Source: CAVYHJ01 sp963768165 [NCBI: uncultured bacterium]
Lineage (GTDB): Bacteria; UBP4; UBA4092
Direction of reading: 5' to 3'
Length of the DNA stretch: 64,000 bases
Assembly (NCBI GenBank): GCA_963768165.1
Contig: CAVYHJ010000026.1
Span: 248,001 to 312,000, forward strand
Under the pieces are notes generated by a model. That model saw only the letters and a program-made list of their open reading frames with translations. It made no database searches and had not been told where the DNA came from. Both the position numbers and the translations under genes were made by a program. How positions within the stretch are numbered: position 1 is the first letter of the stretch; each line of letters begins with the position of its first letter. Below are positions 28,108 to 36,068 of the stretch, in pieces.

Positions 28108-28196
28108 TGTCATTCTGAGCGTAGCGAAGAATCTCTGCCTAAAGTCATTTTACATCAGGTAGAACACAGGGATTCTTCGCTACGCTCAGAATGACA
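28108..28196. repeat. Dispersed element with 26-base perfect inverted ends
   Basis: The left arm (28108-28133, beginning TGTCATTCTGAGCGTAGCGA) and the right arm (28171-28196, ending CGCTACGCTCAGAATGACA) are exact reverse complements; 37 bases lie between. The inner part CAGGTAGAACACAGGGATTC is shared with the tandem repeat at 1271. This is a MITE-like or REP-like family without coding capacity. Confidence 0.75.
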
Positions 28197-28216
28197 AAAA
28201 TGGAAATCAATTCTAC

Positions 28217-29071
28217 ATGCTCTATACCGCTTATCGGACAGGGATTTTTCTAGCTACTCATTGTTCTTCCGCGACAGCGTACCGCTTGGCGGATATGTAC
28301 GCGCGAATCTGGTACCTTTTTGACGGACGAAGAAAACGTATTATCCGTTCTCATCTAAAAGCCTTATTTGAGAATCAGAATAAGCCTATCAATTCTATTG
28401 AATTAGACCAACTCACGTTCCTTACTTTTAAGGAATTTTCCAAATATTTATTTGAGGTCTTCCGCATTCCCTTGGTGGATAAGACTTTTATTCAACAAAA
28501 TATCCGGCAGGAAAATAAACAGGAGTTAGATGAAATTGTCAAAAGCGGAAAGGGTGCGATTCTCTTTACAGCACATTTTGGGAATTGGGAATTGGGCGGA
28601 ATTGCGCTGGCGTTATTGGGTTACCCCATGGCCGCAGTGGCGATGACACACAATGACCCGCATGTTAACCAGTTGTTTTTATCACGCCGGGAAGAGTCGG
28701 GGATGCAGGTGATTGACCTGGATCAACATGCGGCAAGGGAATGTTTGCGGATGCTGCGACAGGGAAAAATATTGGCACTGGTGGGAGATGAGGATTTTAC
28801 GGAAACATCTATTGAAGTGGAATTCTTGAATGAAAGAATAAAAGTCCCACGTGGTCCTGCTGCCTTATCCCGAAATACGGGAGTCCCTGTGATTCCAAGT
28901 ATTGTGGTGCGTGAACTGGATAACCGGTTTACGATTTGTCATGAGAAGGCAATTTATCCGATAACCACAGATAATCAAGAAGATGATATCAAAAAAATGA
29001 CGCTGAAATATCTGGAATCTCTCATGCCTTATTTTACGGAATATTCCGACCAATGGTACAGGTTTAAATAG
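28217..29071 (+). CDS. LpxL/HtrB-like lysophospholipid acyltransferase
   Basis: A 284-residue acyltransferase of the lipid A late-acyltransferase family. The catalytic H-x4-E motif is HFGNWE (His120, Glu125), followed by a typical substrate region (GDEDFTETSIEVEFLNERIK) and a PRGPAALSRNTGVPVIPSIV segment. It would transfer an acyl chain to a lipid A precursor or a related glycolipid at the inner membrane, implying an outer membrane. The final 43 bases overlap the 3' end of the convergent subtilase gene. Confidence 0.85.
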   Translation: MLYTAYRTGIFLATHCSSATAYRLADMYARIWYLFDGRRKRIIRSHLKALFENQNKPINSIELDQLTFLTFKEFSKYLFEVFRIPLVDKTFIQQNIRQENKQELDEIVKSGKGAILFTAHFGNWELGGIALALLGYPMAAVAMTHNDPHVNQLFLSRREESGMQVIDLDQHAARECLRMLRQGKILALVGDEDFTETSIEVEFLNERIKVPRGPAALSRNTGVPVIPSIVVRELDNRFTICHEKAIYPITTDNQEDDIKKMTLKYLESLMPYFTEYSDQWYRFK

Positions 29072-32000
29072 ACCGTATCATATTTAGCGGTCCCCCGGAA
29101 CCAGATTCCATATGGTGTTATATTACCTTTAGTCCAGGCCAAGTCATACCCATCATCGGAAGTCAGACCGGGGATACCTTGCCATTGTTTTCCATTCCAT
29201 ACGCCATGTTTCTTATATGCCAAATTCGGGAACCAGTCACTTTGATCGGGGTCATTACTCAAGTTCAGTGCTATACTCCAACCTGTCCATGGATAAGGGT
29301 CCTGGCGATAGTAAATTTCTTGGTCTGTTGAACTCGAAGTATTCTCTGTCCAGACCACATCCAGATGTTGATCGGGTTGAATCGTGATGGATGGGAATTC
29401 ATTATCTACCGTATTTGAAGCAACGGTATTTTCTACTACCATGGCTCCCGTGCCCAACCATGGGGGAGTCCGACGGCTATAGTATATACTCTCCAATCCT
29501 GCAGGAAGGGGAAAAGGAGTATTAGAATTAACATTATGGGTCCAAACCACGTGAGGAATATTCCCCGTGTCAACAGCAATACAGGGGTATCCATCATTAA
29601 AGCTATTGATAGTGGCACTGATATCTTCAATCGTATTCCAAGCATAAGTCGGTGCTCCACTATTATGCCTATACCAGATATGTGGATAAGAGCTAATAGG
29701 ACCAAGTGTGGTATCTTCATTCCAGACGACATGAATATCGTTCCCACTATAATTCATGATATTGGCAATAGAAGGCATTTGGGAATTACTATGATAAGTT
29801 ATAGTTACAGGAAGTGGTAGTGGCTGGCTGACATCGTCGGGCCAGTTCAAATGTGGTGGTGCACCCGCATAACTTATCGGGGTTCCTTGTGTATTAACCC
29901 AAGTATTCCCTGTATTTCGACTTTGTGTATAGAGTATGTCACTGGAGTAATTACCGGGATCCCATCCCATCTGTTGCCAGACCACATGGATAACACCATC
30001 CGCTGATACATCGATGGATGGGAAATATGAATCTTTCCCATCCGCCTTGGTATCCCATATGGGTGAAGGTGTAGTCCAAGGGCTTATTCCCGGGGTATCA
30101 TTGGCATTGGTGGCAAACCATATAGAGTAATTCGGATCGCCCGTTGTGATGCTTTGCCATACAACATAAAGCCGTTCGGTAGCCGAGTCTATGGCAATCG
30201 AAGGATAAGATGCTGTCCCAAATCCATAAGTTGTTTTGTAACTAATATTAATTGGCGTACTCCAGGAACCCGAAGTTGTCCCGGGGGTTAACGCATACGA
30301 ATACCAGATTTGCGGAAATGTCCCAGTACCCGTGCCTGTTGTATCACTTGTAAAAACCATATGAAGGTACCCTTTTCCATCCCTAACCATTCGTCGTCCG
30401 CCATTGTATGCGGTTCCAGCATTCAAATAACTGCGAGCATAGTCAACCTGGTTATTTCCGAAAGGTCCATTGGAAGTCACTGTAAAGTCCCCATATCCAC
30501 TGACCCATTTGACTACCAAATGAGCCGAGGTTATTGAGGTCGCAGAATAAGAGATAAATTCGGTTCCCCCGGTTGCAACAGTAGTGCTGAGAGCTAAGAT
30601 AATGGGTTCACCTATGGTATCTACTGACCAACTATATAAATACAAATCATAATCCGCGCCCGAGGGCACACTTAAGGTGAAATTGGAAGTCCCCGTAGAA
30701 AGAGTCATTTTACGTGCCCAGACTTTTTTATCCTTAACCCCATTTCCAAGAGTGTCATGAATAGTTTGTCCGGGAGTAAAACCTAAGGTAATCGCATCAA
30801 TCGCTGCATCTGCATTAATTCGGCCATATCCTTCCACATTATCTTTACCTCCCCGGTTAAGTGTTGGATTATTCCCGGAATTTAATTCACCGGTGGTATT
30901 TAATTCATACGCAGTCATTAAGATAATACCCTTGATTTTTAAGGTATGGGCTTCGTCCGCTACATAACTGCTGCCCCACGCCTGAATTAAATCCGCTGCC
31001 AATCCCGCCACATGCGGTGCCGCAAAAGAAGTACCACTCCAGTTGGTATAATCATTGGGATTTTTATCAGAAAAACCGGGTGTACGTCCATCATCAACGT
31101 TGGTATCCGGTCCGGTAATCATACGAGTTTCATAATATCCATAACTACTATTAAACCCTCCCCCGCCCGGTGCAACCACATCAGGTTTATTGGAACCACT
31201 CGCTCCGTTACTCGAATAATTAGTCATCCGATTATTATTATTAATAGCACCCACGGTAATTGCTTCTGCTGCCAATCCGGGATCAGGAATCGTATAAGTA
31301 GGATAATCATTCCCCGCAGAAATTGTTAAGAGGATTCCATTTTTTACCAAATTATTGGCTTTAGAACGGAATGTTGCATCAGCTGCTCCACCGGAAAGTC
31401 CCCCGCTAAAATTGGCAATCTGGATATTGTAAGCGGATTTAATTGACAACACCGTATCCATTCCCACTAAAACCCAAGAGGTCGAAAAGTTATTATATTG
31501 ATCCAAGACTTTAATGGCGGCGAATTGTACTCCACTGGCAGCACCCTTGAAAAGATTATATCCATCATTCGGTCCGATATAGGGGAAACTTTCAATATCC
31601 GCATAAGGTTGGTTACCTGCCCCACTGTTGTTTCCGGCAAAAGGTTTATAAAGTCCGGTGATACTCACCGTAGTGCTCCAGTTAATCGGAGAGATTCCAC
31701 TATTGACATAATGCATCCAGGCATTGGCTGTATCTCTTCCGGAAACTTGTGCAGTCCCAGCAACGTTAAAATATAAAGTTTGGCTATAGGTTCCCGTAGT
31801 TTGGATATCAATTACATCAAAATAACCATTACCATCAACCGCAGGTAATTTACCTGTGAAAGTTGTAGTAATTCGAGAAAACGGACCACTGCCATAAGAC
31901 ACGCCGGTTCCGCCAATTACCCCCGCCACAAAGGTTCCATGTCCGAATTGGTCCGTACTCTTGGAATATAGTTCTGTGGATACAGCATCATACCAATAAG

Positions 32001-32538
32001 CTTGTTTTCCATTCAAATCAGTATGCGAGAAATCAATTCCGCTATCGAGGACTGCAACTCTCGTATTCGGGTCACCGGTATATCCTTTATTCCAGACATA
32101 AGGCCGGGCACGGATGATCTGCATACTCATATCCAGATGACCATGACCGGGTAAATCTTCACTAATGAATGTCAACCGGTTGCCCAATTTATTGACCAAT
32201 AGGGTCAGTTGATTTGCTGAAATAGTACCTGACCAACCATAAGCAACATAATTATAAACATATCCGACTTGTCCACCTAATGCTCTAAACTGAGATAGAT
32301 CATTCTCCACGACAGGTTCATTTAAGTCCACGATGATAGAAACTTTTTCGGCTGGTTTATTGGCCATTACGAAAGTCACGGCTTTATTATCCAACCGGTC
32401 ATCAATTTTATTTCCATTAAGGTCTTGGTCTGCCGGATATTCCACTTTAGGCGGAACCCAAGGACCATGCTTTCCTGCGGAATAAGCGGTTGTTACCAGA
32501 CAAAATACACCACAAAAAATTATCCTCCATTTATTCAT
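29029..32538 (-). CDS. Large exported subtilisin-like protease with C-terminal propeller-like repeats
   Basis: A 1169-residue S8 serine protease. A signal peptide (IIFCGVFCLVTTAYS) is followed by a dockerin/EF-like loop (DQDLNGNKIDD) and an inhibitor-like propeptide. The catalytic domain has Asp165 (VAVLDSGIDFSHTDL), His200 (FGHGTFVAGVIGG), Asn410 (LTISAGND) and Ser504 (SGTSFAAPHVAGL). About 120 residues are inserted between the His region and the next conserved strand. Next comes a domain like bacterial pre-peptidase C-terminal domains (about 600-700). At least five repeats of the form PSIDVSADGVIHVVWQ follow, suggesting a beta-propeller. It is probably secreted or surface-attached and degrades external protein. 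It has its own promoter and structured leader. Confidence 0.93.
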   Translation of the reverse strand: MNKWRIIFCGVFCLVTTAYSAGKHGPWVPPKVEYPADQDLNGNKIDDRLDNKAVTFVMANKPAEKVSIIVDLNEPVVENDLSQFRALGGQVGYVYNYVAYGWSGTISANQLTLLVNKLGNRLTFISEDLPGHGHLDMSMQIIRARPYVWNKGYTGDPNTRVAVLDSGIDFSHTDLNGKQAYWYDAVSTELYSKSTDQFGHGTFVAGVIGGTGVSYGSGPFSRITTTFTGKLPAVDGNGYFDVIDIQTTGTYSQTLYFNVAGTAQVSGRDTANAWMHYVNSGISPINWSTTVSITGLYKPFAGNNSGAGNQPYADIESFPYIGPNDGYNLFKGAASGVQFAAIKVLDQYNNFSTSWVLVGMDTVLSIKSAYNIQIANFSGGLSGGAADATFRSKANNLVKNGILLTISAGNDYPTYTIPDPGLAAEAITVGAINNNNRMTNYSSNGASGSNKPDVVAPGGGGFNSSYGYYETRMITGPDTNVDDGRTPGFSDKNPNDYTNWSGTSFAAPHVAGLAADLIQAWGSSYVADEAHTLKIKGIILMTAYELNTTGELNSGNNPTLNRGGKDNVEGYGRINADAAIDAITLGFTPGQTIHDTLGNGVKDKKVWARKMTLSTGTSNFTLSVPSGADYDLYLYSWSVDTIGEPIILALSTTVATGGTEFISYSATSITSAHLVVKWVSGYGDFTVTSNGPFGNNQVDYARSYLNAGTAYNGGRRMVRDGKGYLHMVFTSDTTGTGTGTFPQIWYSYALTPGTTSGSWSTPINISYKTTYGFGTASYPSIAIDSATERLYVVWQSITTGDPNYSIWFATNANDTPGISPWTTPSPIWDTKADGKDSYFPSIDVSADGVIHVVWQQMGWDPGNYSSDILYTQSRNTGNTWVNTQGTPISYAGAPPHLNWPDDVSQPLPLPVTITYHSNSQMPSIANIMNYSGNDIHVVWNEDTTLGPISSYPHIWYRHNSGAPTYAWNTIEDISATINSFNDGYPCIAVDTGNIPHVVWTHNVNSNTPFPLPAGLESIYYSRRTPPWLGTGAMVVENTVASNTVDNEFPSITIQPDQHLDVVWTENTSSSTDQEIYYRQDPYPWTGWSIALNLSNDPDQSDWFPNLAYKKHGVWNGKQWQGIPGLTSDDGYDLAWTKGNITPYGIWFRGTAKYDTVYLNLYHWSEYSVK

Positions 32539-32546
32539 GGTAGTCT

Positions 32547-32567
32547 CCTCCTGGGTATTGCATACCC
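32547..32567 (-). promoter_or_regulatory. Hairpin next to the subtilase ribosome binding site
   Basis: On the minus strand GGGTAT-GCA-ATACCC (32567-32553) runs directly into AGGAGG (32552-32547), nine bases before the ATG. A stem here could mask or expose the ribosome site, making it a candidate expression platform for the upstream aptamer-like RNA. Confidence 0.4.
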
Positions 32568-32701
32568 TCTCTTATAATAATGATTGTTAAAAGGAAATTT
32601 GGATAGATTAAGATAAGGCAGGAAAATCCTTTTTGGAAACCTACAAGATGCATTGTCTTGCCCCAGGTACCCAAATAGAAATTATTTATAGAAGGAATTG
32701 A

Positions 32702-32812
32702 GTCGGCAGTGCAGCCATCTTGAGCAGCATCCGCATTTCAGCGGTTGTTGGAGAAGACCTGTAACTTTCCGGTCCTGACTCACATCAGGACAAGGCTTTA
32801 ACGATATCATCT
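32702..32812 (-). promoter_or_regulatory. Candidate c-di-GMP-I (GEMM) riboswitch upstream of the subtilase
   Basis: Read on the minus strand the leader contains GTTAAAGCC, a hairpin GTCCTGAT-GTGA-GTCAGGAC with a GNRA tetraloop, then CGGAAAGTTACAGGTCT. A second hairpin CCGC-TGAAAT-GCGG follows, and finally AAGATGGCTGCACTGCCGA. Order, the GNRA-capped stem, the AAAG-ACAGG-TCT core and the ATGGC...TGCCGA end all resemble the c-di-GMP-I aptamer. The closing P1 helix is weak and CGGAAAG differs from the usual CGCAAAG, so this may be a variant or a drifting copy. It starts only about 10 bases after a predicted transcription start and leads to an exported protein, a common target of this class. Confidence 0.45.
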
Positions 32813-32826
32813 TCCCAATCGTAGGT

Positions 32827-32855
32827 ATTCTAGCACCGGGAATTATGGAAGTCAA
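32827..32855 (-). promoter_or_regulatory. Probable subtilase promoter
   Basis: On the minus strand TTGACT (32855-32850), a 17-base spacer and TAGAAT (32832-32827). Transcription would start near 32820, just in front of the aptamer-like structure, leaving a leader of about 280 bases. Confidence 0.6.
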
Positions 32856-32893
32856 ACAAAAATTTTCTATTGTGGATTCAAGGAGGAAGTACT

Positions 32894-34039
32894 TTAAATT
32901 GAAACCCGAAATAATACTCCCAAACCATAAGTGACGACGGCTTCCAATAAACCAACAATTGTCATTTCCAGACCGGTAGCCCACCAAGGTCGGATAGTCA
33001 CCAAACATTTGGCGGCGCCAACGGCAAAATGAGCGAGAGTACTGACGATAAGCGAAGCGATAATAGCCGGGTATCCGGTCAAAAAGAAAAAGGGAATTAT
33101 AGGAATGAATGCGCCTAATGCTGTGGAAATACTGGCAGATAAGGCGGAAGTCCACGGATTTGGAAATTGTCCTTCGGAAAGTCCCAATTCCTCATGTGCC
33201 ATGAGTTTGAGGAATTGGTCAGGTGATTCTTCTAGACGGGCAACCAGCTTTTTCGATTCTTCTTCCGTGAATCCTTTTAATTGATAAAACAATTCCATTT
33301 CAATTTTTTCTTCATCCGGCGATTCATTAATTTCTTTTTTCTCCCGCTGCATTTCCGCGTCATAGACTTCCCGTTGAGATTTGGTGGCCAGATATGCGCC
33401 GGAACCCATCGAGAGGGCGCTTGCCAGCATCCCCGCCAGTCCGGAGATTAAGACATAATTGGCGTTCCCACTAGTGGCACCCGAGACACCGGAGACGATT
33501 CCGAACACGGCTCCCAGCCCATCATTAATTCCGTAAATGGCATCACCTATCCAGTTGCCTGACCGAACATGCCACCGTTCTCGATGCAGAATACTATCCA
33601 ACGCGCGGCGGGGATTCACATTGGTTCCGCTCATGGCATGAAGGGTACGGATATGGCTTTTCTCATCTTTGATAAGTTCCCGACCGATGACCATGCTTTC
33701 CTGATCGCCGAGTTCTTCAATTTGTTTTTCATATTCCTGAATGTGCGCGTCTTCGACGGACTCCAGTTTGCTGAATACAACTTCTAAGTCGGAAAGCCGG
33801 AGATATAAAGGAAGGTCAGCTTCAATCGTGGAAGGGTCGGGGATTTGTGCGCCCAGTTCTTTCAGACGCCCTGCCCATTTTACAGCATGTTGTTCTTCGA
33901 TAGCGGCTAATTGTAGAAGGATTCTCTTGCGGTGTTTATCAGGGTCACGCTCACTGAGCAGGCGATAGGTTTTGGAAGCTTCGATTTCCCGTTTCCAGTT
34001 GGATAAAAGGGCAATAACAAGTTTTTCTTTTTTATCCAT
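32894..34039 (-). CDS. Ferritin-like / VIT1 fusion membrane protein (MbfA-like)
   Basis: About 381 residues from an ATG at 34039 that follows a GGGGTG ribosome site; a longer start at 34087 would run into typA. The N-terminal 140 residues form a ferritin-like helical bundle with carboxylate and His ligands (REIEASKTYRLL, AAIEEQHAVKW, DEKSHIRTLH). The C-terminal part is a VIT1/CCC1 transporter (GDAIYGINDGLGAVFGIVSG, then SMGSGAYLATKSQREV and three more membrane helices). The known relative MbfA exports iron or manganese across the inner membrane, with the ferritin domain feeding the channel. The gene starts 16 bases after the typA stop. Confidence 0.88.
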   Translation of the reverse strand: MDKKEKLVIALLSNWKREIEASKTYRLLSERDPDKHRKRILLQLAAIEEQHAVKWAGRLKELGAQIPDPSTIEADLPLYLRLSDLEVVFSKLESVEDAHIQEYEKQIEELGDQESMVIGRELIKDEKSHIRTLHAMSGTNVNPRRALDSILHRERWHVRSGNWIGDAIYGINDGLGAVFGIVSGVSGATSGNANYVLISGLAGMLASALSMGSGAYLATKSQREVYDAEMQREKKEINESPDEEKIEMELFYQLKGFTEEESKKLVARLEESPDQFLKLMAHEELGLSEGQFPNPWTSALSASISTALGAFIPIIPFFFLTGYPAIIASLIVSTLAHFAVGAAKCLVTIRPWWATGLEMTIVGLLEAVVTYGLGVLFRVSI

Positions 34040-34055
34040 GTTCACCCCAATAACA

Positions 34056-35903
34056 CTATAACCCGCGGAATTCCCGCTTCCGATCAATCTCGGTAAGAAC
34101 CCGTTTGCGTAATCGGATAGATTTCGGTGTCACTTCCACCAACTCATCTTCTTTAATGAATTCAATGGCTTGTTCCAAAGACATGCGGTGAATAGGTTTT
34201 AATTGGAGAGCATCATCCGAAGTCGAAGAGCGCATATTGGTCAAGTGTTTTTTCTTACAAGGATTGACCACCATATCGTCTTCCCGTGAATTTTCACCCA
34301 CCACCATACCCTCGTAAATTTTATCTGTCGGTTCAACGAAAAGGGTTGACCGTTCCTGTAAATTCTCCAGGGCATAACCTGTGGCGGTACCCGGTTCTTT
34401 CGCTATGAGCGACCCATTTTGCCGGGTTATAATATCTCCTTGATATTCGTCATATTTCAAGAAACTATGATGCATGATTCCCGTGCCGCGGGTGTCCATG
34501 ACAAAATCCGTTTGAAATCCAATAAGCCCGCGTGCCGGTATGGTAAACTCTAACCGAACGCTTCCCGACCCGTCATGATGCATATTGACCATTTGCCCTT
34601 TGCGTTTGCCCAATTTCTCCATAACGATACCTAAATAATCTTCCGGAACGTCAATAAACAATTCTTCCATCGGTTCCATTTTCTTGCCATTAATTTCTTT
34701 ATAAACCGCCTGGGGTTTAGAAACCGAAAATTCATATCCCTGCCGGCGCATGGTTTCAATCAGAATGGATAAATGTAATTCCCCGCGTCCTTTGACAAGG
34801 AAAACGTCAGAGTTTTCAGGAAATTCAATCCGCAATGCCACATTGGATAATAATTCTTTTTCCAGCCGTTCCCGTATATTGCGGGAGGTAACATAAGTCC
34901 CTTCGGTTCCGGCAAACGGACTTGAATTGACCAGGAAATTCATTTCGAGAGTAGGCTCTTCGACCGTGATGGCGGCTAACGCTTCAGGGAATTCAGGATT
35001 TGCGATGGTTTCCCCAATTTCAACATGGTCCAATCCTGCCAATGCCGCTATATCACCTGCTTTGGCGGACTCAATTTCCGTTTTCCCTAATCCGAGATAA
35101 CCAAATAATTTGGTGACTTTGTTTTGAATAATGGTTCCATCCAAACGAACTTGAGAAACAATATCTCCCGTATGGATAGTTCCTTTATATATTCGCCCAA
35201 TTGCCATTCGTCCCAGGTAATCGTTATAATCAATCGTCATAACCTGCATTTGGAAAGGAGATTCAAAATCTCCAGGAGGAAGCGGGACTTTGTGAATAAT
35301 CGTTTCCAATAGCGGAGTAATGTTATCACTCGGCAGGCTCAAGTCTGTTTTGGCATAGCCTTCTTTAGCGGATGCATAAACAATCGGAAAATCTAATTGC
35401 GCATCCGTTGCGCCTAAATCCACAAATAAATCAAAAACAGCATTAACGACCTGATCAATCCGTGCGTTCGGCCTATCTATCTTATTAATGACGACAATGG
35501 GTTTGAGATTGAGTTCGAGAGATTTGGTCAATACGAATTTGGTTTGCAGCATGGGACCTTCGACGGCATCCACTAATAGGAGAACACTATCCACCATCCG
35601 CAAAACACGCTCAACTTCTCCGCCGAAATCCGCATGGCCGGGAGTATCAATAATGTTAATAGTGATGTCGTTATATTTAATCGCTGTATTTTTGGCGTAG
35701 ATGGTAATTCCGCGTTCCCGTTCCAAGTCATTGGAATCGAGAATCCGTTCACCCATTTCTTGATTATCCCGGAAAATGTGAGTCTGGCGCAGCAAACAAT
35801 CCACCAAGGTGGTTTTGCCGTGGTCTACATGGGCAATAATGGCAATATTGCGGACATCTTCCCGTAACTTCTTATCTGTTTTTGTAGGGGTTGCTGTAGT
35901 CAT
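34056..35903 (-). CDS. typA: Ribosome-associated GTPase TypA/BipA
   Basis: A 615-residue translational GTPase used in ribosome assembly and stress adaptation. G1 is [11 protein letters not shown]3 [15 protein letters not shown]4 NKIDRPNA, and the effector region contains [14 protein letters not shown]. Domain II, a domain V-like RRM and the BipA-specific C-terminal domain follow ([18 protein letters not shown] region). Length is normal. The transcript is expected to begin near 35963 and to cross a terminator-like hairpin before the start codon. Confidence 0.97.
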   Translation of the reverse strand: MTTATPTKTDKKLREDVRNIAIIAHVDHGKTTLVDCLLRQTHIFRDNQEMGERILDSNDLERERGITIYAKNTAIKYNDITINIIDTPGHADFGGEVERVLRMVDSVLLLVDAVEGPMLQTKFVLTKSLELNLKPIVVINKIDRPNARIDQVVNAVFDLFVDLGATDAQLDFPIVYASAKEGYAKTDLSLPSDNITPLLETIIHKVPLPPGDFESPFQMQVMTIDYNDYLGRMAIGRIYKGTIHTGDIVSQVRLDGTIIQNKVTKLFGYLGLGKTEIESAKAGDIAALAGLDHVEIGETIANPEFPEALAAITVEEPTLEMNFLVNSSPFAGTEGTYVTSRNIRERLEKELLSNVALRIEFPENSDVFLVKGRGELHLSILIETMRRQGYEFSVSKPQAVYKEINGKKMEPMEELFIDVPEDYLGIVMEKLGKRKGQMVNMHHDGSGSVRLEFTIPARGLIGFQTDFVMDTRGTGIMHHSFLKYDEYQGDIITRQNGSLIAKEPGTATGYALENLQERSTLFVEPTDKIYEGMVVGENSREDDMVVNPCKKKHLTNMRSSTSDDALQLKPIHRMSLEQAIEFIKEDELVEVTPKSIRLRKRVLTEIDRKREFRGL

Positions 35904-35917
35904 AAAATTCGCTCAAT

Positions 35918-35941
35918 AAAAAATCCCGATAAAAATCGGGA
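35918..35941 (-). terminator. Intrinsic terminator-like hairpin in the typA leader
   Basis: On the minus strand TCCCGAT-TTTT-ATCGGGA is followed by TTTTTT and ends 14 bases before the typA ATG, downstream of the typA promoter. As placed it could act as an attenuator. No competing antiterminator is evident. Confidence 0.6.
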
Positions 35942-35969
35942 CAAATCCACTCATCTCTTCAGTGTCTCT

Positions 35970-35998
35970 ATTATACTCTATTTGTCGAATCTTGTAAA
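35970..35998 (-). promoter_or_regulatory. typA promoter
   Basis: On the minus strand TTTACA (35998-35993), a 17-base spacer and TATAAT (35975-35970). It is back-to-back with the tkt promoter; the two -35 hexamers are four bases apart. Confidence 0.65.
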
Positions 35999-36002
35999 CC
36001 AT

Positions 36003-36031
36003 TTTACAGATCAAAACAGGTTTGGTAATAT
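36003..36031 (+). promoter_or_regulatory. Probable tkt promoter
   Basis: TTTACA (36003-36008), a 17-base spacer and TAATAT (36026-36031) precede the tkt start by about 38 bases and diverge from the typA promoter. Confidence 0.45.
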
Positions 36032-36068
36032 AGTAACCTAACAAATTATTCTATCAGAGGTGAATTTC

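Larger units (their letters stand above)
32539..32893 (-). other. 355-base leader region of the subtilase gene
   Basis: No gene is present between the subtilase start and the stop of the ferritin/VIT1 gene. The region holds, in minus-strand order, a promoter (32855-32827), a riboswitch-like structure (about 32812-32702), a stem CAAGA/TCTTG inside ACCT/AGGT (about 32673-32640) and the hairpin beside the ribosome site. Confidence 0.6.

Noticed and set aside
32682-33155. 157-codon minus-strand frame over the ferritin/VIT1 3' end
   Set aside because: It is an out-of-frame shadow of the VIT1 domain and runs through the riboswitch-like leader; composition is unlike a protein.
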